A stretch of 64,000 bases of DNA from Fibrobacter sp. UWR2. Lineage in GTDB: Bacteria > Fibrobacterota > Fibrobacteria > Fibrobacterales > Fibrobacteraceae. A model generated the notes under the pieces. The model ran no database searches. It was not told where the DNA came from and saw only the letters and a program-made list of their open reading frames with translations. Where the stretch lies: the NCBI RefSeq assembly GCF_002210285.1, contig NZ_MWQE01000001.1:868001-932000 (forward strand). The letters run 5' to 3'. The position numbers were made by a program, and so were the translations under genes. Shown here piece after piece: positions 34,343-42,693 of this stretch (within the stretch, counting starts at the first letter, position 1; each line of letters begins with the position of its first letter).

Positions 34343-34945
34343 TTAGTGTTCACTTGTGCAAGTGCTTTTTTGGTTATTTATCAAAAAAAGTAACTTGCCC
34401 AGCACTATATAAACGGTTTGGACCCTTACTTTGAGCCTGTCCCCTGCGAAAATTTTACAAAAATTGTCGTTTTGCAAACAGTTGTTACCAGAAATCCAGG
34501 AAATCGACATCCAGACGGTGCCCACGGGCTTGCCCGGGACGGCGCCGCCGGGGCCAGCGATGCCCGAGGTTGATACTGCCCACTGGCAGCCGAACTGCCT
34601 GAGGGCGCCTGCGGCCATTTCTTTTACGGTCTGTTCGCTTACGGCGCCGTACGTCTCGAGGGTCTCGTGGCGGACTCCCAGGAGCTTTTCCTTGATTTCG
34701 TTCTGGTAGGCGACGATGCCGCCGGCAAGTACTGCCGAAGAGCCGGCTTCGTTCACGATGCTGCTGGCTACAAGCCCGCCCGTGCAGGATTCTGCGGTAG
34801 CCATCATTTCGCCGCGTGCGATGAGCGCCTCCTTGATGGCCTTGACCAGCAGGGAGATTTCTCTTTCGATGTCCTGCACGCTCATGCCTTCGAGTTTTTT
34901 CTCGATGTCTGCGCCCTGGAAATCAAAACCTTTTGTGTCGCTCAT
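34343..34945 (-). CDS. CinA C-terminal domain protein (NMN deamidase type, PncC)
   Basis: 200 residues from ATG 34945 (GGAG 7 bases upstream; ATG 34951 also in frame). It is a single CinA C-terminal domain without the N-terminal MoaB-like part. Visible motifs are LIARGEMMATAESCTGGLVASSIVNEAGSS, GGIVAYQNEIKEKLLGV, YGAVSEQTVKEMAAGAL, VSTSGIAGPGG-type active site and PVGTVWMSIS, with FAGDRLKVR near the end. Family enzymes convert nicotinamide mononucleotide to nicotinate mononucleotide. The last dozen residues (NNQKSTCTSEH) are encoded by DNA that includes the recA LexA-like box. Confidence 0.88.
   Translation of the reverse strand: MSDTKGFDFQGADIEKKLEGMSVQDIEREISLLVKAIKEALIARGEMMATAESCTGGLVASSIVNEAGSSAVLAGGIVAYQNEIKEKLLGVRHETLETYGAVSEQTVKEMAAGALRQFGCQWAVSTSGIAGPGGAVPGKPVGTVWMSISWISGNNCLQNDNFCKIFAGDRLKVRVQTVYIVLGKLLFLINNQKSTCTSEH
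34347..34360. promoter_or_regulatory. Candidate LexA (SOS) box upstream of recA
   Basis: TGTTCACTTGTGCA differs at one position from TGCNCN4GTGCA, the LexA motif I recall as reported for Fibrobacter succinogenes. It overlaps a perfect dyad CACTTG-TG-CAAGTG (34351-34364). It lies 47 bases before the recA start codon and within the 3' end of the cinA-type gene. Confidence 0.55.
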
Positions 34946-35072
34946 TTTCATACTCCGTAATTTAGAATTTAGTTGTGACATAAAATGTCAATTCTGTATT
35001 TTCCCGTAAAAAATATAGTCAGATTATTGCCGCCTGGTCAAAAAATCCCTAGAGTTTCTATATTTCAGGACG

Positions 35073-36110
35073 ATGTCTGTGCGCTCGTTTATAATTTGTC
35101 TTGTTTTTGCCGCTGTTTTTGGAGGTGCCGCCTGGGCGCAGTCCGATTCAGTAACTACGGACGCACCGGATCCTGTGGCGGTTCCTGATTCTGCGGTTGC
35201 CGATACGGTCGCGGGTGACCCGCTGGTGAAGGGCAAGACGGGCATCCTCGCAATCGACACGCTCCCTGTGAACGAGTGGGATATCCCCACAAAGCGCAAT
35301 TCGCTCCCGCTGACCATGCTCCTGAGTATTTTGCCCGGTGGCGGCCACTACTATACGGAACACTACGTGCGTGGCGGGTTCATTACGGGCATAGAGGCTC
35401 TGCTCATATACGAAGTGTACATCAACAAGGCCTGGCAAAAGGACCGCGTGCTCGAACAGGCTCAGCCCTTCCGCGATTCGGTGTCGATGATTACGAAACT
35501 CATCATGGAAAATACCGACCGCGATACCCTGAGGGCACTCCAGGATAAGCGAAATGAGTATGCTGCCCGCGTCCGCGAGAAAAGCGACAAGAAGATGGAG
35601 CAGGAGGATCTGCGCTATGCCGAAAATGCATGGCTGTTCGGCTTGCATCTGTACGGGATGTTCGATGCCTTCGGTATCTGGTACAACAATAACCACAGGA
35701 GTGTGGAACTCCGCAGTATGAAGGCAGCAGTACTGTGGGGGCTTATCCCGGGGTTTGGGCAGATGTACAATGGCGAGTTCGGCAAGGCGGGATTACTTTA
35801 TATGGGGCTTATCGGTGCCGCTGCCAGTATCCACACCTCGCAGAATATGGTGGAATACTACCTCGACCGCAAGCATTTCCTGGCTGCGGAGGGTTCTAAT
35901 TCCAAGGAACTTGAACGTGTGACCGAGCGTGTTACGTACTACCGCAAGAACAGAAACCAGTATATCTGGGGGCTTGCACTTATTTATCTGTATTCCCTTG
36001 GCGATGCCGCGGTCGATGCCCTGTTGAGCGACTTTGACAACCCGGTGCATTTCGCCCTGCTGCCGAACCTCACGGGTGGCGCGCAGGCCTTGCTTTCACT
36101 AGACTTTTAG
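35073..36110 (+). CDS. DUF5683-like membrane protein
   Basis: The 345 residues comprise a signal peptide (FIICLVFAAVFGGAAWA), an Asp/Ala/Pro-rich segment and paired hydrophobic hairpins. Two glycine-rich motifs, LLSILPGGGHYYTEHYVRGG (about 85-105) and WGLIPGFGQMYNGEFGKAGLLYM (about 225-250), are of the PGxGQxYN type of DUF5683/TM2-like proteins. Between them lies a charged helical region (about 130-190). It is probably in the inner or outer membrane; its role is unknown. The stop overlaps the convergent phosphatase gene by 4 bases. Confidence 0.65.
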   Translation: MSVRSFIICLVFAAVFGGAAWAQSDSVTTDAPDPVAVPDSAVADTVAGDPLVKGKTGILAIDTLPVNEWDIPTKRNSLPLTMLLSILPGGGHYYTEHYVRGGFITGIEALLIYEVYINKAWQKDRVLEQAQPFRDSVSMITKLIMENTDRDTLRALQDKRNEYAARVREKSDKKMEQEDLRYAENAWLFGLHLYGMFDAFGIWYNNNHRSVELRSMKAAVLWGLIPGFGQMYNGEFGKAGLLYMGLIGAAASIHTSQNMVEYYLDRKHFLAAEGSNSKELERVTERVTYYRKNRNQYIWGLALIYLYSLGDAAVDALLSDFDNPVHFALLPNLTGGAQALLSLDF

Positions 36111-36724
36111 TCCATTATGAGCGGAGGCATCTTGATGCCTTCGTGCACCGTCGTGAATGTCCCGCGGAAGTGTCCTTCGCTGTTGCGCTTGAACTCAAAA
36201 CGGTTCACCATCGTGTAGCTGAACATGCCCTCTACAAAGACTTCGTCGGGTAACCCGCAGGCAAAGTGCTGGAGCGCCGCGATGACGCCTGCATGTGTGA
36301 CCCACAGGAACTCGCCGTCGTCGTCGAGCGTGTCCAGGAGGGCCTCTACGCGCTTGTCCACGTCGTGGAAACTTTCACCTTCGGGGAACCGGAAACCGCG
36401 CCAGTCGCCCTTCCATGCGGCCATCTCGGTGCGCGGGACTGCCGTAAGTTTCTGGCCTTCCCAAGTGCCGAAGTTTATTTCCATGAGGCGGTCGTCTTTC
36501 TCAATGTCGAGCTTGGTGGCCTCGGATACTTTTTCGGCGAGCCGCATGCAGCGGAGTAGCGGGCTTGCGAACAGGCGGGTCGGTCTTGGACCGGCCTTCA
36601 GAAAATCTTCTATGGCGCTAGAGGATTCATCGGGGAATGTATCGGACACGTCGAAGTCGAGTCTGCCGTAGCAGACGTCCTTGGGGTTATAGGGCTTGGT
36701 ATGGCGAAAAGTCCAAAGGATCAT
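36107..36724 (-). CDS. Histidine phosphatase family protein (alpha-ribazole phosphatase-like)
   Basis: The 205-residue enzyme of the phosphoglycerate mutase superfamily has RHTKPYNPKDVCYGRLD at the N-terminus (catalytic His8, with RHT in place of RHG, as in many CobC proteins), FASPLLRCMRLAEKV, DRLMEINFGTWEGQ and the second histidine in VTHAGVIAAL. CYGRLDxDVS is typical of alpha-ribazole-5'-phosphate phosphatase of cobalamin synthesis. No other cobalamin gene is nearby, so the substrate stays open. It is transcribed toward the DUF5683-like gene; the structured RNA lies just upstream. Confidence 0.8.
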   Translation of the reverse strand: MILWTFRHTKPYNPKDVCYGRLDFDVSDTFPDESSSAIEDFLKAGPRPTRLFASPLLRCMRLAEKVSEATKLDIEKDDRLMEINFGTWEGQKLTAVPRTEMAAWKGDWRGFRFPEGESFHDVDKRVEALLDTLDDDGEFLWVTHAGVIAALQHFACGLPDEVFVEGMFSYTMVNRFEFKRNSEGHFRGTFTTVHEGIKMPPLIMD

Positions 36725-36732
36725 ATCAAATA

Positions 36733-36856
36733 AAAAAGCCCCGAAGGGGGCAAAAAAGAAATCCTAGGCGACCTGAGCACATAAAAATTCACAAGTCCGT
36801 TGCTGCTTTCGCCCTGGCGTGTTGCCCGCAAATAGTCATTGCGCAGGGCCTAGGAA
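36733..36856 (-). ncRNA. ffs: Probable small signal recognition particle RNA (4.5S RNA)
   Basis: This is a self-contained transcription unit on the minus strand. A -10 box TATATT (complement of 36862-36867) is followed by an RNA of about 92 bases whose ends CCTAGG (36849-36854) and CCTAGG (36763-36768) pair, and by a terminator GCCCCC-TTC-GGGGC-TTTTTT (36732-36751). The inner arms pair (CAACACGCC with GGACTTGTG), and the apex reads CAGG-GC-GAAA-GC-AGCA. This matches the conserved SRP helix 8: CAGG opposite AGCA under a GNRA tetraloop (usually GGAA). The apical stem is only two pairs, shorter than usual. A different hairpin RNA remains possible. Confidence 0.65.
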
Positions 36857-36963
36857 CCTCAAATATAGATAGAAATGGGTGATTTTTAAAGGCCCGGATA
36901 CTCCAAATTGGAACGAAAAAACGTGAAAATACCTTTTTTTTTTAATGAAAAACGCCAAATTTG

Positions 36964-36995
36964 ACAAAAATGTGCGATGTGGACTACATGTCCAC
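36964..36995 (+). promoter_or_regulatory. Conserved upstream element of giant gene 1
   Basis: ACAAAAA is followed by GCGA-TGTGGA-CTAC (36974-36987, CRP-like half-sites with mismatches) and a perfect dyad GTGGAC-TACAT-GTCCAC (36979-36995). A related arrangement occurs upstream of giant gene 2 (42529-42561). It lies about 65 bases before the start codon. Confidence 0.4.
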
Positions 36996-37060
36996 GGGAA
37001 TAGTAAAAATATCGTTACTTTTGGCCTGATTTTTTGGGTATATTAGTACCGAGGGCTATT

Positions 37061-40000
37061 ATGTTGAAACGGTTGATAAAAAGATTTTACCTAGCCGTAG
37101 CTCTGCTCGGCCTACTTGGCGCAGTATTTGCTGCCGAGGTTGAGCCGTTTGTTTTTGCAAACATTGCCGCCGACCATGATTCCCAGCAGGCTCAGTTCGA
37201 GTATATGCTGAAGTACAAACTGTTCGGTAGGGATTACCTGCAGATGGGGCGTCGCGTAATTATTCCTGACGCATCTGGTTGGAATGGTTCTGCAAATAAC
37301 ATTACTTCCGCTGAACAAATTTCGTTGGGTGGCCCTACATTAGCGGGTGGCTCAATTTCACTTGGTAATGAATGTAAATTGACGACTGGCCCGATTCGTG
37401 CAACATCATTAACAGCTGGTAATGATAACGGGGCTTCTTTGTTCGCTGGAACAATCTGTTTGGAAAATACAAGTGTTACTTCTGAAGTTCAGAGGGGTAT
37501 TGATAGGGCTAATGGTAATGTAACAGATAATTGCCCTGAACTGCCAAACCCGCCTGCCGATTTGTCCATACCGACAATTACCTGGCCAAGTGAGGGGTAT
37601 ATTGACGATATTATTGTAAATGCGAATAATGGCGAGGCTGGTAGCGTCGCGTATATTGATGTGCCTGATGGTGAAGGTACATATGATATTTATATTCACA
37701 AAATTTATTTGAACTATGGTACTGGTAAGAATGGGGCCAAACTTTACATTAGAATGCAGGATGGTGGTCGTTTGACACGAATTTTCGTTGAGGACTTAAA
37801 AATTGGAAACCATTCAACGTTTAATGTGGTCTATAGAACTGATGAAGGCGAAGTAATCCAGACACAGAAACAGTATCGTGGAAATGTGATGTTCTATTCC
37901 AACAATGACATTACGTTTTCAAATACAGACAATGTGCCCATACAAGGTACCTTTATTACCACGGGAAAGATTAGCTTGAATTGTAATTTAGATTTCGCTG
38001 GTCAGTTGCTTGCAAACCAGTTGTATGTTGGAGATGATTTCAAGGGAGAAAACTTCAAGTTTGTTCCCTTCGACCCGCCTATACTCGACATCAAGTTCCC
38101 GGAACTCGGTGAGGACGGAGGCCTCCGGGAGAACGACCAGACCGTTTCGATTCCCATTAGCCTGGATACGAACGCCAATGTTGATGTGTACTTTACGTAC
38201 TGCTTCGACTTGAGGGACGGCGTGGAATTGTCGGACTTCAACTACGGAGTAACTGATTTCCCCGTATGCGGAGTATCTACGCCGGTGAAGGTGATGATTC
38301 CTGAAGGCAGCACGGTTGCGGATAGGAATATCGAAATCAACGTCAAGGTCGATACTCTTACTGAACTGAACGACTGGCTAGTCATCAAGATTGAAATCGA
38401 GTCTGGCGCGGTCCTTCCGGGCAATAAGACCTCTGGCGAACTGAAGGTGAAAATCATCGACGCCGATGCTAAGGTCAAGCCTTCCTTTGATACGACGAAG
38501 GTGTATTCCGAGAGGGAGAACTATACCGGTTTCGTGGATGCCATCCGGGTCGTCAACAAAACGGATTCTACGACGATTCTGCTGGATTCCGCATATAGCG
38601 GGCGTTACTCGCTGGATCCCGTGACCGGCGCGCTAACCTTGCTTACCCCGGTGAACTACGAGGTCACGCAGAAAGACACAATCAAGGTGACATTGCAGAA
38701 TGGGAGTGATGCCCCCATTATGAGGTACTTCCCGATTACTGTTATTGATGTGAACGAGAAGCCGAACGTTAGAGATACCGTATTCACGGTGAACGAGAAT
38801 GCGACTGCAGGCTCGTTTGTGGGTAAGGTGTCTGCTAGCGACCCCGATGTACTCAACCAGGCATTTGGAAAACTGACCTACTCTCTTGCAGATTCTACGG
38901 CAGGTATGAAGCGCAACTTCACGATTGACGGTAGCGGTAATGTCAAGGTGGCTTCTGGTGCGACACTCGATTACGAGACCATGCCTGCCGAGTTCTACGT
39001 GAAGGTTATTGTGAAGGACCCGCAGGGCCTTGCCGATACGTCGGTTATGACCATCAGGTTGAAAGATGTCGATGAAGATCCGAAGATTATTGTTGACGAT
39101 GATGATAATGGTAAGGACGATACCGAGGACGAGGAGAAGTGTGTCTCGGGTTGCACTACGGATAATCGCGGCAGTGGTCCTGACAGTATTCTCACTGTGG
39201 GGGTCAAAGAGAATGTGCCCACGGGAACGGTCGTGTTCGAGTACGTTGTGTCGGACGAAGACCGCGATGAGGTCGGACGCCTTATCCCGGAACTCCGTGA
39301 CAACAATGGTACTGGCGTGGATTCGCTCTTCGCTATCGATGTGAAGCAGGATGCGCAGACTGGCAAATGGAAAGTAGTCGTGTCTGTGAAGGACAGTTCG
39401 AAACTTGACTTCGAGAATGTGAAGCAGAATCACGAGGTGACTGTAGTGGTGAGGGACTCTACGAACCGTGCAGACTCCATTGTGCGAGTCATCCGGATTA
39501 TAGATGTGAACGAAATGCCGACGCTCGCGGAGCAGAAGTTCGAACTCAATGAACACGAGTCGAGCGGTGCTGTCGTGGGCACTATCGAGTCGGGCGATAT
39601 GGACAATGATCCGAAGTTCACTCAGAACGTATTCAAGGCAGTTTCTGGCGATACGGCGTTCTTTGCGGTTTCTGCCGATGGCGTGATTACGGCAAAGAAG
39701 GAATTTGACTACGAGACCGAGCGCACGACATACGAAATCGTGGTTGCCGTGACAGACAAGAACGACCCGACGCTCACTGTTACCGAAACCATGACCATCG
39801 ACATCAAGAATATGCCGGAAGTTCCGCACATTACGGATACCGAATTCGAGATAGAGGAGAATGTGGCAGATTCTACCGAAATCGGAACGATAACCTCGAA
39901 GGATCCCGATGGCGAAAATGACCCGAGAACTTACAATCTCGTGGAAGAAAGCGACTACGTGATTGTGACCGAAGACGGCAGGATTCTGGTAAAGGACTCC

Positions 40001-42430
40001 TCCAAGTTCGACTACGAAACCGTGACGAGCATAAGCATCAAGGTTTCCGTAACGGATTTGGACAACCTTTCTTCGGATACGGTTATTACCATAAAGCTCA
40101 TTGATGTAAATGAGGCTCCGGATGTTCCGGACCAGACCATAACGGTGAAGGAAGATGCCGAGGTAGGTTCTGATGTGGGGCACATCAAGGCGACTGATCC
40201 GGATTCCCTTACGCCGGAATACAGTCACTTGACGTATGAACTTGTGGAAGAGAGCGAACAGTTCGACGTGAAGGAAGACGGTACTGTGGTGCTCAAGAAG
40301 GAACTGGACTACGAGACGGATTCCGTGTTCGTAATCAAGGTGCGCGTGACCGATGGTGAACTTGCGGATACGGCGCTTGTGACCGTGAAGGTCGGTAACG
40401 TCATCGAGAAGTCCGAGGTGGAAATCACCCGCGCCGAGACCCGTGATTCCGTATGGCTGAATCCTGATACCATCTATATCAATACGACTGACCTCTGCAT
40501 TGAATGGAAGGCCGACGGTGTGCTCATGGGGCCCGATTGCGACCTTGAACTCGAAGAGGGTAAAAATATCATCACGAGGGAGTATAGGGATCCGGGCAAG
40601 GATAGTTCCGGCATCGATACGCTTGTCGTATTCGTGAGCACGCAGAGCCCCATCGTGACGGTGACGAAGGCTGTCGACGAGGGTAAGAAACCGAATATAT
40701 TCACGATTGTCGAGGAACAGGATTCCCGTGACAGCGCCTTCTACGTGAACAGCAAGAATAACGATATCCTTGTAACAGTGAAGGACCCTGTCTCTGGTTC
40801 GAAGGAATCGTTTGTCGTGAATGTGGACCTTGAAACGGTGGACATTCCGTCGAAGACGTTTACCAAGACGCTCGAGGGCTTCGTAGATGCGGGCCTTACC
40901 CTGAACGAGAATCCGGCTTCCGGTACGGTTCACACGCCGGTCAACGACGACAAGATTGCGGTCAGCTATACCGAGGTCGTGAATGGTCAGGATCTCACCG
41001 TTACCTACTACACCGACAAGGACGGCCGTATCATCAGGAACGAGGATGGCGTAAAGGTCATGACGGTCACCTACGAGACGAAGGTGGGCGGTGATACCGT
41101 GCGAATCTCCTACCAGGTCGATGCGGTCACGGGAGAACTGGTGAAGACTTCCGGTGGCTATGCGAAGGTCTCTGAATCCTCGGATAAGGAATCCGCCGAA
41201 AACGATGTGGCGTTTACGGTTACCTACGACTATGTCGACAAAACGGGAAACGTGATGACCGTTTCCTATGGCGTCGACAAGAAGGGGAATCTCGTGAAGA
41301 ACGAGGATGGCAACCTTGGTTACGAAGTCAGCTACACCTACACGAACAAGTATGGCAATTCGGCCACGCAGTCCGTGTTCATCGTGCTTGACCAGATTCC
41401 GCCCAAGGTGGAAATCCTCTCTCCGCTGGAAGGTGAAATCCTCTACTCGAACTTTGTGGAGGTGAAGTGGACTGTGGATATCGGCGATGGCCGCGGCGCG
41501 ATTGTACAGGACACCCTCGTTACGCAGGGCCTAGACAAGGGTGGCAATGTCATTGTGCGCTTCTACCGTGACAAGGCGGGCAACGAGGCCAGCGATACGA
41601 TACGCGTCATCATGAAGAACGCGAAGGACGTGGATATAGCGGTCGAGAAGCCGGTGACGGTCGTGACCCGTGACAAGGTGGACGAATACTACGCGAAGAA
41701 CGAGCCCGAGGAGGGCGAGACCTTTGCGGTGAGCATCTACAATTCCAAGGCGGACAAGGAAATCGAGACGATGGTCGGAGGCGAGTTCGACAGCAAGAAG
41801 GGTAGCGGTGACGAACCCTATCCAGGACTCACGGGTCACCTTGGCCCCACGCTCGGAATCGAGACTAAGGTCCCGACTGTGAATGCCGTGGGTGGACTTG
41901 CGACTCTTGACGACCTAGTCAATTCCGATGGCCTTGTGGTGCTCCAGGAGGTCGAGGGCGGCAAGAAGGTCTCTGTCGAGGAATATGTGGAAAAATACTG
42001 CTCCGACGAGTTCGTGGAGAGTGTCGGTAGCGATATCTCGAGCGCAAACCTCTTCAAGACCAGGATGCGGGTGAAGATCTGGATTTACACGAGCCTTGGG
42101 CAGTTTGTGGACTACTATTCGTTCACGCAGGACCTGGATGACCCGAATTATGTGAACGATGCGGGCCTCCTCACGCTCTACTTCGAGATGAAACCCGACC
42201 GCGATGGCAATGTCCGCTCGGAAACGGGCCGCCTGTATGCGACCGGAGCCTATGTCTACAAGACCGAGGTCGAGCTCAAGTCTACGCTGCGCTGCTCGCT
42301 GCCTCCGTTCCATAAGAACTCGAAGGGCGAATTCGTCCCGAAGAAGGGCGACCATGTGAAGGGCTCGGCCAGGACTGTAAAAGAAGACCTGCTGAAGAGT
42401 TTTGGCTATAAACGCCCGAAAATGAAGTAA
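37061..42430 (+). CDS. Giant secreted cadherin-repeat protein 1
   Basis: 1789 residues from ATG 37061 (GAGGG 6 bases upstream; a longer TTG start is unlikely). A signal peptide (FYLAVALLGLLGAVFA) leads to a beta-rich domain (about 25-335) with glycine-rich turns such as LGGPTLAGGSISLGN and GTFITTGKISLN. A Calx-beta-like domain follows (about 337-470). About six cadherin-like repeats (about 475-1120) show VNEN, DPD, LDYE and DVNE calcium-binding motifs. One linker is strongly acidic (DDDDNGKDDTEDEE). The C-terminal 660 residues hold Ig-like segments and a final FlgD-like domain (KIWIYTSLGQFVDYYSF to ATGAYVYKTEV) ending SFGYKRPKMK. It is probably surface exposed, calcium stabilised and adhesive. 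It is a paralogue of the next gene. Confidence 0.88.
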   Translation: MLKRLIKRFYLAVALLGLLGAVFAAEVEPFVFANIAADHDSQQAQFEYMLKYKLFGRDYLQMGRRVIIPDASGWNGSANNITSAEQISLGGPTLAGGSISLGNECKLTTGPIRATSLTAGNDNGASLFAGTICLENTSVTSEVQRGIDRANGNVTDNCPELPNPPADLSIPTITWPSEGYIDDIIVNANNGEAGSVAYIDVPDGEGTYDIYIHKIYLNYGTGKNGAKLYIRMQDGGRLTRIFVEDLKIGNHSTFNVVYRTDEGEVIQTQKQYRGNVMFYSNNDITFSNTDNVPIQGTFITTGKISLNCNLDFAGQLLANQLYVGDDFKGENFKFVPFDPPILDIKFPELGEDGGLRENDQTVSIPISLDTNANVDVYFTYCFDLRDGVELSDFNYGVTDFPVCGVSTPVKVMIPEGSTVADRNIEINVKVDTLTELNDWLVIKIEIESGAVLPGNKTSGELKVKIIDADAKVKPSFDTTKVYSERENYTGFVDAIRVVNKTDSTTILLDSAYSGRYSLDPVTGALTLLTPVNYEVTQKDTIKVTLQNGSDAPIMRYFPITVIDVNEKPNVRDTVFTVNENATAGSFVGKVSASDPDVLNQAFGKLTYSLADSTAGMKRNFTIDGSGNVKVASGATLDYETMPAEFYVKVIVKDPQGLADTSVMTIRLKDVDEDPKIIVDDDDNGKDDTEDEEKCVSGCTTDNRGSGPDSILTVGVKENVPTGTVVFEYVVSDEDRDEVGRLIPELRDNNGTGVDSLFAIDVKQDAQTGKWKVVVSVKDSSKLDFENVKQNHEVTVVVRDSTNRADSIVRVIRIIDVNEMPTLAEQKFELNEHESSGAVVGTIESGDMDNDPKFTQNVFKAVSGDTAFFAVSADGVITAKKEFDYETERTTYEIVVAVTDKNDPTLTVTETMTIDIKNMPEVPHITDTEFEIEENVADSTEIGTITSKDPDGENDPRTYNLVEESDYVIVTEDGRILVKDSSKFDYETVTSISIKVSVTDLDNLSSDTVITIKLIDVNEAPDVPDQTITVKEDAEVGSDVGHIKATDPDSLTPEYSHLTYELVEESEQFDVKEDGTVVLKKELDYETDSVFVIKVRVTDGELADTALVTVKVGNVIEKSEVEITRAETRDSVWLNPDTIYINTTDLCIEWKADGVLMGPDCDLELEEGKNIITREYRDPGKDSSGIDTLVVFVSTQSPIVTVTKAVDEGKKPNIFTIVEEQDSRDSAFYVNSKNNDILVTVKDPVSGSKESFVVNVDLETVDIPSKTFTKTLEGFVDAGLTLNENPASGTVHTPVNDDKIAVSYTEVVNGQDLTVTYYTDKDGRIIRNEDGVKVMTVTYETKVGGDTVRISYQVDAVTGELVKTSGGYAKVSESSDKESAENDVAFTVTYDYVDKTGNVMTVSYGVDKKGNLVKNEDGNLGYEVSYTYTNKYGNSATQSVFIVLDQIPPKVEILSPLEGEILYSNFVEVKWTVDIGDGRGAIVQDTLVTQGLDKGGNVIVRFYRDKAGNEASDTIRVIMKNAKDVDIAVEKPVTVVTRDKVDEYYAKNEPEEGETFAVSIYNSKADKEIETMVGGEFDSKKGSGDEPYPGLTGHLGPTLGIETKVPTVNAVGGLATLDDLVNSDGLVVLQEVEGGKKVSVEEYVEKYCSDEFVESVGSDISSANLFKTRMRVKIWIYTSLGQFVDYYSFTQDLDDPNYVNDAGLLTLYFEMKPDRDGNVRSETGRLYATGAYVYKTEVELKSTLRCSLPPFHKNSKGEFVPKKGDHVKGSARTVKEDLLKSFGYKRPKMK

Positions 42431-42451
42431 ATTTGAGAAAAAAGCGCTTTT

Positions 42452-42476
42452 AAGAGGCCTGTGGGGCCTCTTTTTT
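42452..42476 (+). terminator. Terminator of giant gene 1
   Basis: AAGAGGCC-TGTG-GGGCCTCTTTTTT, 22 bases after the stop codon. It suggests the two giant genes are separately transcribed. Confidence 0.88.
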
Positions 42477-42528
42477 GTTTTTTGGGGAGGGATTTCAGTG
42501 GAGCCTGTTTCGTGTAAACAAAAATTTT

Positions 42529-42561
42529 ACAAAAAGGCGTGACGTGGCTCACATGTTGTGG
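42529..42561 (+). promoter_or_regulatory. Conserved upstream element of giant gene 2 with CRP-like site
   Basis: ACAAAAA, then GTGA-CGTGGC-TCAC (42539-42552), a perfect match to the CRP/FNR-type GTGA-N6-TCAC core, then ATGTTGTGG. Similar in order and wording to 36964-36995 upstream of giant gene 1. About 140 bases before the start codon. Confidence 0.45.
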
Positions 42562-42693
42562 TTTAGGTCGGAAAAATGGGAAAAATGCTCCCGTTTTCCC
42601 CATTGGGGACCTTGGAATGTAATAATATTTTAGTATTTTTAGGCCGGTGTTAAATGGGTTGGAGTCATCCATTTTTCCAATATGGTGGAGAAA

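Noticed and set aside
38633-40933. Open frame of about 766 codons on the minus strand inside giant gene 1
   Set aside because: It arises from the codon bias of the cadherin repeats. The His/Arg-rich product has no recognisable domain, and similar shadows occur opposite giant gene 2.
41900-42430. Type IX secretion C-terminal domain on the giant proteins
   Set aside because: The last domain is FlgD-like (ATGAYVYKTEV), but it lacks the usual T9SS sorting motifs and ends with a basic SFGYKRP tail. The export route was left open.
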